A stretch of 64,000 nt of DNA from Thermodesulfobacteriota bacterium (GCA_030583865.1 CP129479.1:2504819-2568818), one strand, 5' to 3'; shown: positions 27,721-37,585, numbered from the stretch's first letter. Numbers and translations: made by a program. The notes: generated by a model from the letters alone, not told the origin.

Positions 27721-28542
27721 ATGAACAAACCAAAGAAAGAACATGTAAAAAGCGTAAAGACCTTCCTGTCCGGCAGGCAGATCCATGACCAATGGAGGGC
27801 GCACTTCAGAAATAGCGAAAACGAGCGCTTCTACGAGCTGGTCTTTGACAGGCTCGCTGAAATCCTGCCAAAGGGGAAGGATGCGGTCATTCTGGATGCG
27901 GGCTGCGGCTCCTGCGCGCACACGGTCCGCCTGGCAAGGCGAGGTTTTTCGGTATGCGCGGTCGATTTTTCAGATGCCGCGCTCAAGATGGCGAGAAAGC
28001 ACCTTTGGGACCTTGACGCAGGCCGCAGGATCAAGCTCTGCCAGGAGGACCTGCTTTCGATGTCGTTTGAAGACGGCAGATTCGACTCGGCATTATGCTG
28101 GGGTGTGCTGATGCACATACCCGAGGTAGAAAAGGCGATTGCCGAGCTTTCGCGAGTCGTTAAAAAGGGCGGGCTCATCATAATAAGCGAGGGCAACATG
28201 CATTCCCTTCAATCACTCGCCCTCGGGTGGCTGAAGAAGCTGGCCAAAAAGGAACGCTGCGAAATAAGCAGGCGCAAGAGCGGAATGGAACACTGGAGCT
28301 CGGGGGAGAAGGGCCAGATGCTTACGAGGCATGCAGATTGCGCATGGCTCGTTTCGGAATTCAAAAGGAACGGATGCGCCCTGGAGAGCCGTTGCGCAGG
28401 CCAGTTCACAGAACTCTATAACAGGTTCGAATCAAGGCCTGTAAGACGGCTGATACACGGCTTCAACAACGTATGGTTCCGCCGGATAAAGGCCCCAGGC
28501 CCGGCCTTCGGGAACCTCTTTGTCTTCAGAAAAGAGCAGTAG
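27721..28542 (+). CDS. Class I SAM-dependent methyltransferase
   Basis: A 273-residue methyltransferase. Motif I is ILDAGCGSCAHT, followed by VCAVDFSDAALKMA, the acidic loop and the VKKGGLIIISEGN motif. It is the second methyltransferase of the cluster and may methylate a different position or the chain end. Its last bases overlap the next glycosyltransferase frame. The start ATG has GGGAGC at a normal distance. Confidence 0.85.
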   Translation: MNKPKKEHVKSVKTFLSGRQIHDQWRAHFRNSENERFYELVFDRLAEILPKGKDAVILDAGCGSCAHTVRLARRGFSVCAVDFSDAALKMARKHLWDLDAGRRIKLCQEDLLSMSFEDGRFDSALCWGVLMHIPEVEKAIAELSRVVKKGGLIIISEGNMHSLQSLALGWLKKLAKKERCEISRRKSGMEHWSSGEKGQMLTRHADCAWLVSEFKRNGCALESRCAGQFTELYNRFESRPVRRLIHGFNNVWFRRIKAPGPAFGNLFVFRKEQ

Positions 28543-28585
28543 CTTCTCACGTAACGCCTCAACAGAAAACACCCCTGCCAGCTGC

Positions 28586-29722
28586 GTGCAGAATACGAAA
28601 AGTAAAATAAACCTGCTGATCTTAAATTCGTCTCTTCATTACGGCGGCTCTGAGACGGTAATCGCGAATCTTTGCAGACACCTTGACAGGGGGCTTTTCA
28701 ATGTTTCCGCGAGTTTCCTCAAATTCAAGGGTAAGGTCGGTGAGGAGCTTGAATGCGACGGATACGAGGTCATAGGACCGACAGCTCCGAAGAGGTCCAT
28801 TTCAAGGTATATGACCTTCTACGACCTCTTGCGGACCATCCGCAGAAAGAAGGTCGACATAGTCCACAGCCATTGCACCCATTCCCTGATGGACTCCTCG
28901 ATCTGCAGGCTACTCTGTCCTGGCATTAAGACCGCGCATACTTTCCATTTCGGCAACTACCCGTTCTATAACAAGAAATATATGCGCTTTGAAAAATTCT
29001 TCAGCCGCGGAACAGACTCCCTGGTTGCGGTCGCGGACTTCCAGAGGGAACGGTTAAGGGAGGCCTACGGCATTCAGGATGCGCGCATCAGGACCATATG
29101 GAACGGGGTCGCGCCGGTACCACCCGGCCGTATAGACATCCCATTTCCTCCGGGCAGCCTGATAATCGGCAGCATAGGGAACCTTATCGAGCAGAAGGGC
29201 TATATCGAGCTCCTCCAGGTCGCGCTCTGCCTCAAGAAAGCCGGGGCAAGGGCGAAGTTTGTCGTGATTGGCGGCGGGCCGATGCACGAATCTCTTATTG
29301 CAGAACGAGGCCGGCTCCAGCTCGCGGACACGGTCCACTTCCAAGGCTATCTTGAGAACGCCGCGTCGCGGGCCCTTCCGTCATTCGATATCTTTTTCAT
29401 GCCTTCCCGCTGGGAGGCGATGCCTGTAGCGCTCCTCGAGGCGATGTGCGCCGGAAAACCCATCGTGGCGACCGATGTCAGCGACAACCCGAGGATAATC
29501 GAGCACGGCCGCACGGGCCTGCTCGTGAAAAAAGGCGCCCCACTCGAAATGCAAAGCGCGCTTGAGAGGCTCATAGGGGAACCGGCGCTCCGGCAGAAGA
29601 TGGGCGCGGAGGCCAGAAAGGATTACGAGCGCCGGTTCACAGTTTCCAGGATGATACGCTCTTACGAGGAGCTGTACATGTCCCTGATGGATTCTCGGGG
29701 CAGCGCTCGCGCAAGGGGTTGA
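28586..29722 (+). CDS. Family 4 glycosyltransferase
   Basis: A GT-B fold enzyme of about 378 residues. Seen: INLLILNSSLHYGGSETVIANL, IGSIGNLIEQKGY, FFMPSRWEAMPVALLEAMCAGKP (E-x7-E) and GRTGLLVKKGAP. The start is uncertain: the frame opens at a TTG at 28520 inside the preceding gene, while GTG 28586 begins just before the conserved domain and is my choice; neither has a good ribosome site. The end overlaps the next GT2 gene's upstream bases. Confidence 0.86.
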   Translation: MQNTKSKINLLILNSSLHYGGSETVIANLCRHLDRGLFNVSASFLKFKGKVGEELECDGYEVIGPTAPKRSISRYMTFYDLLRTIRRKKVDIVHSHCTHSLMDSSICRLLCPGIKTAHTFHFGNYPFYNKKYMRFEKFFSRGTDSLVAVADFQRERLREAYGIQDARIRTIWNGVAPVPPGRIDIPFPPGSLIIGSIGNLIEQKGYIELLQVALCLKKAGARAKFVVIGGGPMHESLIAERGRLQLADTVHFQGYLENAASRALPSFDIFFMPSRWEAMPVALLEAMCAGKPIVATDVSDNPRIIEHGRTGLLVKKGAPLEMQSALERLIGEPALRQKMGAEARKDYERRFTVSRMIRSYEELYMSLMDSRGSARARG

Positions 29723-29727
29723 GCGCC

Positions 29728-30702
29728 ATGCCCGAGCCAGTCCGCGCCTTTATCAGCTTCATAGTCCCGGCCTTGAACGAGGAGAGGAACATCGGCAGGT
29801 CCATCGACTCTATCGAGGGCTGTCTTAAGCCCGGCGGGAAGCTCACTGCCGTATCGGATTACGAAATTATCGTGGTCGACAACGGGTCTACCGACCGGAC
29901 CCGCGAGATATGCCTTGCGAAGGGGGCCAGGTTCCTTTCCCATCCAGGGCTCACGGTCGGAGCGCTAAGGAATACCGGCGCAGAAGCGGCGAAGGGAGAG
30001 GTGCTTGTCTTTATCGATGCAGACGTGTCCCTGACGCCAGGCTGGTCGTCGAGGCTTCCGGCACTAATCAGGTTTCTGGAAGAAAAGCCGCTTACGGTCA
30101 CAGGTTCACGCGTCAAATCTGACGATTCCGCCTCATATTCGATAAGACAATGGTTTTCCATCGGGAAAGGTGCGGCCCAGGCGAACTATATCAACAGCGG
30201 ACACATGATAATCAGAAAGGACGTATTCACGTCTTTGGGCGGGTTCAACCAGGCCCTAGTCTCGGGCGAAGATTCGGAGCTCTGCCAGAGGGCAGCCCAT
30301 TCGGGAATTTCGATAACCCCTCTCGACGGGCTTGATGCGATTCACAACGAGGCGCCAGCGAGCCTGTTTGAGTTCTTCAAAAGAGAGCGCTGGCACGGGT
30401 ACGGGGACTACCAGAGCTTCAGTAATTTCAGGAAATCCAGGCCGGCGATGATGGCGGCCCTGAACGTGCTCGCAATTCTTTCCCTCTCGACGATTTTCCT
30501 CATCTACATGGAACCGAGCGCGCTCATAGTCTATTTTTTCATACTAACCGGCCTCTCCGCATTATCTGGGCTTCACAGGAACAAGTTCCGGATCGACCGT
30601 AAATTCCCGGTCTTTATATACATGTACATGGTCTATATAACCGCGCGTAGCCTGTCCCTGTTTGATTTCCTGCTCGGGTTGAGCCCAGGGCGCTGGAGAT
30701 GA
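29728..30702 (+). CDS. Family 2 glycosyltransferase with C-terminal membrane segments
   Basis: A 324-residue GT2. Seen: ISFIVPALNEERNIGRS, VVDNGSTDRTRE, FIDADVSL (metal-binding D-A-D) and GGFNQALVSGEDSELCQRA. Two hydrophobic segments near the C-terminus (about 240-290) anchor it. The ATG at 29728 has AAGGGG 11 bases upstream; a TTG at 29719 is the alternative. It sits between two GT4 genes. Confidence 0.86.
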   Translation: MPEPVRAFISFIVPALNEERNIGRSIDSIEGCLKPGGKLTAVSDYEIIVVDNGSTDRTREICLAKGARFLSHPGLTVGALRNTGAEAAKGEVLVFIDADVSLTPGWSSRLPALIRFLEEKPLTVTGSRVKSDDSASYSIRQWFSIGKGAAQANYINSGHMIIRKDVFTSLGGFNQALVSGEDSELCQRAAHSGISITPLDGLDAIHNEAPASLFEFFKRERWHGYGDYQSFSNFRKSRPAMMAALNVLAILSLSTIFLIYMEPSALIVYFFILTGLSALSGLHRNKFRIDRKFPVFIYMYMVYITARSLSLFDFLLGLSPGRWR

Positions 30703-30723
30703 ACGGGATAGCGGCTCTCTGAG

Positions 30724-31920
30724 ATGACCAGGCACATACTGCATCTGATAGACACCAGTACGCTCTCCGGCCCTGGTAAGACCATTTATAACTCATGCAG
30801 GTTTGAGGACGGGTCCAGGTATGTCAAATCCGTTTCCGTTTTCACGAGCGGCGCGGTAAACGACTACGTCTCCTTTCTGAGGAAATCCGGCATAACCGCG
30901 ATAGAACTGGCAGAAAACAGGGCGAACCTCCCGAAGCTATTTACATACATACCCGCTGCGCTCGAGTTGAGGAGGATCATAAGGGAGAGGAACGTCGACC
31001 TTCTACACGCCCACGGCTACAAGGCCGATATACTGGGTCTCCTTGCAAGCCGTATGAGCGGCATAAAAATAGTTACCACCCTCCACGGCTACATCGAGAA
31101 TACCAGGAGCGCGGCCGTTTACAACCGCCTCTCCCTGGAGGCGGCTAAAAGGATGGACGCCCTCATAGCCGTATCCCGGGCCATGAGGGACCGGCTACTT
31201 GAAAAGGGCGTGCCCGACTCGAAGATAAGCGTAATCCACAACGCGATAGTCTCAGGGGATTATCCGAGGCTTGCCAAATCGGAAGGCCTCATCCGGGAAT
31301 ACGGGATTGACGGCATCTTCCCTGTCATAGGTTCCATAGGCCGCATAAGCCCGGAGAAAGGCCAGCGCGTCCTCTGCGATGCGTTCAGGAAGATAATCAC
31401 AGTTTTTCCCAACGCCCGCTTGCTCCTCATAGGCGACGGCCCCGATGCCGCGCTGCTTAAAGGTGAATTCCCGGACCTGGACGGCAGGCTCGTAATCACC
31501 GGGCACGTAAAAAATATAAAGGAATACATAAGCGTCCTGGACCTCCATGTGCTTGCAAGCTATACCGAAGGGCTGCCTAACGTTGTGCTTGAGACCTCGT
31601 GCATGGGCAAGGCAAACGTTGCCACTGACGTAGGTGGGACTTCAGAATGCCTCATCAACGGCAAAACGGGCATCCTTGTCAGGCCGGGAGAAAGCGCCGC
31701 GCTCGCGGAGGCCGCACTCAAAGTGCTCAAGGACCCTCGCATGCGCTCTGAATTCGAAAAAAACGCCTTTGAGTTCATCCGGAAGGAGTTTGATTTCACA
31801 AGGCGGGTGGAAAAGATGCACTCGCTTTACGACAGGGTCTTTTCAGGGGGCAATGCCTGCGCCCTGCCGCGGCAGGGCGGAACGGGTTCAATATCTGGAA
31901 AGCATGAGGCGCAGGTTTAA
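30724..31920 (+). CDS. Family 4 glycosyltransferase, last gene of the + strand EPS run
   Basis: A 398-residue GT-B enzyme. Seen: HLIDTSTLSGPGKTIYN, LHAHGYKADILG, IGSIGRISPEKGQ, ASYTEGLPNVVLETSCMGK (E-x7-E region, with TEGLPNVVLE) and GKTGILVRPGE. It ends the co-directional EPS gene run; its last 33 bases overlap, on the opposite strand, the end of the secreted protein gene at 31888. No terminator hairpin is evident in that overlap. Confidence 0.87.
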   Translation: MTRHILHLIDTSTLSGPGKTIYNSCRFEDGSRYVKSVSVFTSGAVNDYVSFLRKSGITAIELAENRANLPKLFTYIPAALELRRIIRERNVDLLHAHGYKADILGLLASRMSGIKIVTTLHGYIENTRSAAVYNRLSLEAAKRMDALIAVSRAMRDRLLEKGVPDSKISVIHNAIVSGDYPRLAKSEGLIREYGIDGIFPVIGSIGRISPEKGQRVLCDAFRKIITVFPNARLLLIGDGPDAALLKGEFPDLDGRLVITGHVKNIKEYISVLDLHVLASYTEGLPNVVLETSCMGKANVATDVGGTSECLINGKTGILVRPGESAALAEAALKVLKDPRMRSEFEKNAFEFIRKEFDFTRRVEKMHSLYDRVFSGGNACALPRQGGTGSISGKHEAQV

Positions 31921-32787
31921 GGGGCTTGACGGGCGCCTTTCACCGATATAGCTTGTGCTCAGGATGATGTCGTCGTAATACATCGCCTGGTCCTGGGGGG
32001 CGCCTGAATTAAGGTAATGCGAGAGCATCACGAAGTTTATCCCGAATGCCGTATTGGTGCCGAAATCCCCTTCCTTCGGCACTCTGTAGAGGACCTGGTC
32101 GTAATAGGATATCTTCTGGCCGTCTATCCACATCTCGAAGACTCCCGTGGGCTGGGAGCCGGCGTTCAAGCTGATGTGGATTTCCATGGTGTACCATCTA
32201 CCAGTCTCGATCGTGTAGCGATTTGAAACGGAGTAACCCGAGATATTGGGAGAAAGAGGAAACCACTGCCCGGTTGCCGCTTTCTTGTTATTGCCTTCCA
32301 CGTTGAAATACCCCGAGCTACCCGAGTTCCCGGCGTGCAGGGTGATATAGTTGGCCACCCAGGGGTTGCAGCAGACATTATCATGCCTCACGTCGTCCTG
32401 AGTGCCGATTATGACTATCTTGTTGTTCCCCGCGCTGAAGTCGTACCCAGGGCTGTACCTGAGCTTGAATTGTATGTAGATGTCCTGATAGCTGCTGTTA
32501 TTGGAATCGAGGGACTCAGGACTGTCACCGAAGAGCATGGTCGCATACGACCCGTTCTGCCCGGCTTCGAACCTGTGCATGAGCGCATAGCTGCCGCTTG
32601 CTTTCTCGGCGCCCTGGATGGAATAGCTTGGGTTCCCGTAGATGCTGCCGTAGCTGCTTCCTGAAAAACCGGGGACGCTTTCTCCTGACTCGAAACCCTC
32701 GAAATGGAATATGGCGCCGTTAGCGTGCGTGCAGAATGCAAGAACGATGAAAAGAAAGGTTAAAATCGGTGGTAATTTCATTCTCAT
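31888..32787 (-). CDS. Secreted concanavalin-like protein (lectin or polysaccharide lyase-like)
   Basis: A 299-residue exported protein. It has a signal peptide (ILTFLFIVLAFCTHANG, cut before AIFHFEGFE). The beta-rich body contains HFEGFESGE, DIYIQFKLRYSPGYDF, GRWYTMEIHISLN, EMWIDGQKI and MYYDDIILST, a pattern of jelly-roll folds such as heparin-lyase-like and concanavalin-like domains. No catalytic residues can be named. It overlaps its upstream paralog by 4 bases. The C-terminus (PSSPLNLRLMLSRY) looks like the first strand of a fibronectin III domain cut short. It may bind or trim the EPS. Confidence 0.7.
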   Translation of the reverse strand: MRMKLPPILTFLFIVLAFCTHANGAIFHFEGFESGESVPGFSGSSYGSIYGNPSYSIQGAEKASGSYALMHRFEAGQNGSYATMLFGDSPESLDSNNSSYQDIYIQFKLRYSPGYDFSAGNNKIVIIGTQDDVRHDNVCCNPWVANYITLHAGNSGSSGYFNVEGNNKKAATGQWFPLSPNISGYSVSNRYTIETGRWYTMEIHISLNAGSQPTGVFEMWIDGQKISYYDQVLYRVPKEGDFGTNTAFGINFVMLSHYLNSGAPQDQAMYYDDIILSTSYIGERRPSSPLNLRLMLSRY

Positions 32788-33551
32788 GGCGCCAATCTGA
32801 TGTTCCTGGGCGGGGAGGGCACCCCTATCGGGCCTATGTAGTGGTCTGCTATCACTATCTCATCGAATTGCATGTACATGTCGTTCTGGGCAGTCCCGTT
32901 CCTGTACCCGAATGTGATATAGCTTACCTCCGAGTCACCGGCGTTGAACGGATTGAGGTCAAGCACAAGCGTCCCGTTATGCCATACCTGCACCCTGCCG
33001 CTAGACGGAGACGCCAAGTTCCTGTAGCTCCTCAGCTCTATGCAGTGCCATCTGCCGTCATTCCGTATGTCCACTCCGGTATCGTGCCACTGGTCGAGTG
33101 TGTAGATGAGCGCTTTTAAACTGGCGACGCTCTCGCTCTCTGAATTCAAATTGAGGAACATCCTCCCCCCGGCATTGTAGTTCTCTGCATCCACCTCGAG
33201 TATCAGGGACTTGTAATAGACATTGTCCGTCGCGAACTTCCACGAAGGCTCGAATTTGACATAGTACCTGATGTAGACGTTGTCACGGGACGGCATCATC
33301 GAAAGGTCGACGTTAAACCCGCAGTACTGCTGGGAGGCGCCCTGCGGTATCATGCACCGGAAGGCGTAATTTCCGCCTCCGGAGAGGTCCGAGGCCACAA
33401 TGGAGTTCCTCGACGGGTTATGCTCGTAGCCGACCTGCGATGTGTCGCCTGTTTCGAAATCGATCGCGTACTCGAATGCCGGCGTCTCATCCGGCCATGC
33501 CGATGCGAGAAGCAGTAACAGTGCGGAGAAAATGAGGGTTTTGACTTTCAA
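32784..33551 (-). CDS. Secreted concanavalin-like protein, paralog
   Basis: A 255-residue exported protein distantly similar to the one downstream: signal peptide (LIFSALLLLLASAWPDETPA), then IDFETGD, NVYIRYYVKFEPSWKF, GRWHCIELRSYRN, VQVWHNGTLVLDL and MQFDEIVIADHYIG. The order of strands is the same, so both have a concanavalin-like fold. It also ends in a fibronectin-III-like opening (VPSPPRNIRLAP). Binding or cleavage of polysaccharide in the periplasm or outside the cell is an inference from fold and neighbours. Confidence 0.7.
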   Translation of the reverse strand: MKVKTLIFSALLLLLASAWPDETPAFEYAIDFETGDTSQVGYEHNPSRNSIVASDLSGGGNYAFRCMIPQGASQQYCGFNVDLSMMPSRDNVYIRYYVKFEPSWKFATDNVYYKSLILEVDAENYNAGGRMFLNLNSESESVASLKALIYTLDQWHDTGVDIRNDGRWHCIELRSYRNLASPSSGRVQVWHNGTLVLDLNPFNAGDSEVSYITFGYRNGTAQNDMYMQFDEIVIADHYIGPIGVPSPPRNIRLAP

Positions 33552-33620
33552 ATCGCGCCTCCTTGGGCCGGCTCGGCTTTTTTGCCAAATGAGATTTAAG
33601 AAGATGCCTGATGACCTCTG

Positions 33621-34004
33621 CTACTCGGCCGCAATGACCAATTCATCGGAAAAATTGCTTTCGAGCCCTTCGGTATCATAGATCGTTACCGCGACATACA
33701 TGTCGGAGTCCGAGGGAATATCCTCGATGGTCAGGCTGGTCGCCCCCCCTACATCGACAATGGTATTGTAATTCCCGGACTCCGCTCCGTAATGGACCCT
33801 GTATCCGCCTATTTCCTCGTTGCTCAAGGCCGTCCCGTTTTGACGGGTATCCGGCGGGTCCCAGGCCACATCGACGGACCTGAACGGCTCTTCTCCGCTG
33901 CCAGCCGACCCGCCGCCTTCGCCGCCCCCTCCTCCGCAGCCCAAAACGAGGAAGAGGAGCAAGAGGAGCGGGCAGGCTTTTATCATGAATTTAAGAACCT
34001 TCAT
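33621..34004 (-). CDS. Lipoprotein with one fibronectin type III domain
   Basis: A 127-residue lipoprotein. The lipobox LVLGC puts the lipidated Cys at residue 23, followed by a glycine-rich spacer. Residues about 42-127 form a fibronectin type III domain (VDVAWDPP, GYRVHYGAESGNYN, LTIEDIPSDSDMYVAVTIYD). It is first of three - strand genes for exported proteins; the next two end in what look like FnIII first strands. It may act as a surface adhesin or scaffold. A T-rich 69-base gap follows it. Confidence 0.8.
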   Translation of the reverse strand: MKVLKFMIKACPLLLLLFLVLGCGGGGGEGGGSAGSGEEPFRSVDVAWDPPDTRQNGTALSNEEIGGYRVHYGAESGNYNTIVDVGGATSLTIEDIPSDSDMYVAVTIYDTEGLESNFSDELVIAAE

Positions 34005-34096
34005 ACATTCACCTTTTGACCTTTTTATAGCATTTCCGGCGTTTTTGTTCAGTAATTTTTGTCACATGGAATTGTCCCTGAGGCTCGATTGAAAAC

Positions 34097-36202
34097 ATGA
34101 TAACCATGCCGTTCATATTAACGGCCATTAGCGCAGCCGTGTGCGCCGGGCTGGGCGTTTTCACCCTTTTGAGAAACCCGCGCCACCTGGCCAACATCGG
34201 GTTCGCTTCGGGCATGGCCTGCCTTGCAGTAATCGAGGCCGGGAGCGCAATCGCGCACCTGTCCACGGGTTGGGGCTGGTATGCCGGCACGAGGCTTAAT
34301 ATCATAGGCCAGGCCATGCTCCCGGCGTCCTGGCTCCTTTTTTCATTGGTATTCGCGAGGGCTAACCACAGGGAAATCCTCTCCAAATGGATATCGGCTC
34401 TTATTCTGTTAACTTTAGTATCCGCGGTCTTTGCCTATCTCGCAGGCTCTCCGGGCTTCATAGAGTATCTCCCGCCGGAACCCGACCGCGCACCTGCCCT
34501 TTTTTCCGCGCCGTTGTACTCTCTCGGTCCCGCGGGCAAATACTTATATATCTTCATGCTCCTCGGGCTTGTGCTTAATCTCGTGCACCTTGAGAACACG
34601 CTTAAGTCCTCGTCCGGGCAGAAGAGATGGCAGATAAAATACATAATTTTCGGCGTGGGCGGGACGTTGGCGTTCTATGTATTTCTTTCGAGCCAGGCGC
34701 TCCTTTTTTCGGCCATAAACGCGGAGATGCTGGTTCTGGCCTCGGTCATAACCCTCATAACCGTTTCCATGACCGCTGTCTTCATAGTGAGGCACAGGCA
34801 GCTCGAAGTCGACATATTCGTGTCGAGGTACGTGGTATACGGCTCATTCACCGTCCTCGTCGTAGGCCTGTACCTTATCGGCATGGGTGTCGTAATAAGG
34901 GTTATACGCCACCTGGACATCCCGCTCGGCTTTTTCTTCACCGCGCTCTTCGTCTTCGTGTCGCTCCTCTTCCTTGCGCTCCTCCTTTTCACGTCCTTTC
35001 TGAGGAGAAAGGTCCAGCTCTTCATAAACAGGCATTTTTACAGCCACAAATACGAGTTCCGGGACAAGTGGATGGAGACCATCGAGAAAATCAGCTCGAA
35101 AAGGAGCATCGGCGAGATAACATCCACGCTTACCGAGCTCATATCAGAGACGACCGGCGCCAGGGGCGTGCATCTCTGGCTTCTCGACCCTGTCACCGGC
35201 AGATATGTGAATACCGCGCCCGGCCAGGAAAAGGGCCCGGGGCAGATAGGGAACGCCCACCCCATCCCGGTGCGCATAAAAACCGATAAAGACCCCTTCT
35301 TTTTATCCGAAATACCTGATATGGGCCCTAGCCTCGCTGCCTGGCCCGAGGCGGTCCTTTGCGCGCCGCTTGTCGCTGACGAAGAGCCGGTCGGGTTCGC
35401 CCTCCTGGGGAGCGATATCTCAGGGGAAAAGTACCGTCAGGACGACTTCGACATATTAAAGGCCATGACCACGCAGGCGGCGGTCCAGATAAAGAACATA
35501 CGTCTCGACCAGGACGTCATGGGCCTTAAGGCGATGGAGGGGTTCAGCAAGGCATCGGCTTTCATAATGCACGACCTTAAAAACCTCACGAACACCCTTT
35601 CCCTGGTCAGCCAGAACGCCAGGCACAACATGAACGACCCCTCGTTCCAGAAGGACGCGATCAACACCATAGACGCCACTGTCGGCAGGATGAAGACCGT
35701 CATAGAGCGGCTCTCGGCCTCCAGCGAAGGTCTGGTAATAAGGCCGAGGGAAACTGACCTGCGGACCGTCGTAAACGGCGCCATCGGGAAGCTCGCCCTC
35801 ACGGAGAAGAAAGACGTCGGATTGAGCATCAGTCTCGATAGAGCGCCTGTCGTTACGATTGACCCGGAAGTAATGGAAATGGTATTCCTGAACCTCCTCT
35901 CGAACGCGTTTGACTCGATAGAAGGCAGCGGCGAGGTCTCCGTAAGCTCCGAGCCCGTAAAGGGCGGCGTACTCATAACGGTCTCTGATACGGGGAGCGG
36001 CATGCGGCCGGAGTTCGTAAGGGAATCCCTCTTCAGGCCGTTCATGACGACGAAAAGGAACGGTTTCGGAATAGGCCTGTACCAGTGCAAGAACATAATC
36101 GAGGCCCACGGCGGGACCGTCGACGTGGAGAGCGCCCCTGGCGCGGGTACCGCCTTCAGGATACTCTTCCCGGGCGGGACTGAAGCGCGGACGCTGGCCT
36201 GA
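34097..36202 (+). CDS. prsK: PrsK, PEP-CTERM system sensor histidine kinase
   Basis: A 701-residue membrane histidine kinase. About eight hydrophobic segments fill residues 1-300; a GAF-like domain lies near 330-470; the phospho-acceptor His492 is in IMHDLKNLTNTLSLV; the ATPase domain has NLLSNAFDSIEG, SDTGSGM and NGFGIGLYQCK. It is paired with PrsR 15 bases downstream. The PrsK/PrsR pair is known to control PEP-CTERM and EPS genes with RpoN. It is divergent from the FnIII lipoprotein gene, with a 92-base AT-rich gap that likely holds both promoters. Confidence 0.93.
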   Translation: MITMPFILTAISAAVCAGLGVFTLLRNPRHLANIGFASGMACLAVIEAGSAIAHLSTGWGWYAGTRLNIIGQAMLPASWLLFSLVFARANHREILSKWISALILLTLVSAVFAYLAGSPGFIEYLPPEPDRAPALFSAPLYSLGPAGKYLYIFMLLGLVLNLVHLENTLKSSSGQKRWQIKYIIFGVGGTLAFYVFLSSQALLFSAINAEMLVLASVITLITVSMTAVFIVRHRQLEVDIFVSRYVVYGSFTVLVVGLYLIGMGVVIRVIRHLDIPLGFFFTALFVFVSLLFLALLLFTSFLRRKVQLFINRHFYSHKYEFRDKWMETIEKISSKRSIGEITSTLTELISETTGARGVHLWLLDPVTGRYVNTAPGQEKGPGQIGNAHPIPVRIKTDKDPFFLSEIPDMGPSLAAWPEAVLCAPLVADEEPVGFALLGSDISGEKYRQDDFDILKAMTTQAAVQIKNIRLDQDVMGLKAMEGFSKASAFIMHDLKNLTNTLSLVSQNARHNMNDPSFQKDAINTIDATVGRMKTVIERLSASSEGLVIRPRETDLRTVVNGAIGKLALTEKKDVGLSISLDRAPVVTIDPEVMEMVFLNLLSNAFDSIEGSGEVSVSSEPVKGGVLITVSDTGSGMRPEFVRESLFRPFMTTKRNGFGIGLYQCKNIIEAHGGTVDVESAPGAGTAFRILFPGGTEARTLA

Positions 36203-36217
36203 GGCTTTTTTATTGAA

Positions 36218-37585
36218 ATGGGAAATCCGAGATTACTGATAATAGACGATGACGAGCACATCCGGACCCAGATGAAATGGGCCCTTGTGCAGGACTACGA
36301 CGTATGCCTCGCAAGGGACGGCGAGCAGGCGATGGAGGCCCTCCAGGGCGGGACATTCCCGCTCATATTGCTGGACCTGGGCCTTCCCCCGGACCCCGAG
36401 GGAACCTCCGAGGGGCTCCGCCTTCTCGGAAGCATACTGGGCCAGGACCCGGCTTCGAAGGTCATAGTGCTCACCGGCAACCCCGACCGCTCTGCCGCGC
36501 TCTCCGCAGTGTCCCTGGGCGCGCACGATTTCTTCACGAAGCCCATAGACCTCGAGGAGCTCAAGCACACCCTCAGGCGGGCCCATTACGTACACACCCT
36601 TGAGGCCGAATACAAGACCCTCCAGGCGCAGCCCGCGGCCCATGTTTTCGGCGGGGTCACCGGGACGAGCGGCAGGATGCAGGAGATATTCTCGACCATA
36701 AGAAAAGTAGCCGACAAGGACGTCCCCGTGCTCATTACGGGAGAGAGCGGCACCGGAAAAGAGATCATCGCCCGCGCGATACACAGCCACAGCTCGCGCT
36801 TGAAAATGCCGTTTGTGGCCATAAACTGCGGCGCCATACCCGAAAACCTCATGGAGACCGAGCTCTTCGGCCACGAAAAGGGGGCCTTTACCGGCGCGCA
36901 CGCGAAAAAGGCGGGCAGGATAGAGCTAGCTCAGGGCGGCACTCTCTTCCTGGACGAAATAGGAGAATTGCCGCTCCAGCTCCAGGTGAAGCTCCTGCGC
37001 TTCCTGCAGGACCACAGCATAGAGAAGGTCGGCGGGGGCGAGCCCGTTCAAGTGGACCTGCGGGTCATAGCGGCCACGAACAGGGACCTTACGGCCCTCA
37101 TAAAGGAAGGCCGGTTCAGGGAAGACCTCTACTACAGGCTCGCGGTAGTCTCCATCGAGGTCCCGCCGCTCAGGGAACGCGGCGAGGACATGGTGCTCCT
37201 TGCAAGGACGTTCCTTGGGAAGTATTCGGAACCGTCCTCGGCTGAGCCGAAACTCCTCAGCAGGGACGCCCTGGACGCCATCCTCGCGTATGACTGGCCG
37301 GGAAACGTGAGGGAGATGGAGAACAGGGTGCGGAGGGCTCTTGCGCTCTCTGAGGGTCCGGTCGTGACTTCCTCTGACCTCGGGTTTGCGGAAAAGGAGC
37401 AGCCGCAGACCCTCGATTTGAGGAAAGCCAGGGAAAACCTCGATGTAAAGCTCATCTGCACCGCCATTTCCATGCACAACGGCAATATAAGCAAGGCGGC
37501 AGAGGAGCTTGGCCTCAGCAGGCCCACCCTCCACCAGCTTGTAAAGAAATACAATATTACTACGAAGCTTGAAAGGAGCAATTGA
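36218..37585 (+). CDS. prsR: PrsR, PEP-CTERM system sigma-54-dependent response regulator
   Basis: A 455-residue NtrC-type activator. The receiver domain has the acidic pocket IIDDDEH and phospho-acceptor Asp53 (ILLDLGLP); the AAA+ domain has Walker A GESGTGKE, the sigma-54 contact loop GAFTGA and Walker B GGTLFLDEIGELP; the C-terminal Fis-type helix-turn-helix is NISKAAEELGLSRPTLHQLVKKY. It should activate the two sigma-54 promoters at 40867 and 44749. The stop overlaps the dehydrogenase ATG by one base (TGATG). Confidence 0.95.
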   Translation: MGNPRLLIIDDDEHIRTQMKWALVQDYDVCLARDGEQAMEALQGGTFPLILLDLGLPPDPEGTSEGLRLLGSILGQDPASKVIVLTGNPDRSAALSAVSLGAHDFFTKPIDLEELKHTLRRAHYVHTLEAEYKTLQAQPAAHVFGGVTGTSGRMQEIFSTIRKVADKDVPVLITGESGTGKEIIARAIHSHSSRLKMPFVAINCGAIPENLMETELFGHEKGAFTGAHAKKAGRIELAQGGTLFLDEIGELPLQLQVKLLRFLQDHSIEKVGGGEPVQVDLRVIAATNRDLTALIKEGRFREDLYYRLAVVSIEVPPLRERGEDMVLLARTFLGKYSEPSSAEPKLLSRDALDAILAYDWPGNVREMENRVRRALALSEGPVVTSSDLGFAEKEQPQTLDLRKARENLDVKLICTAISMHNGNISKAAEELGLSRPTLHQLVKKYNITTKLERSN

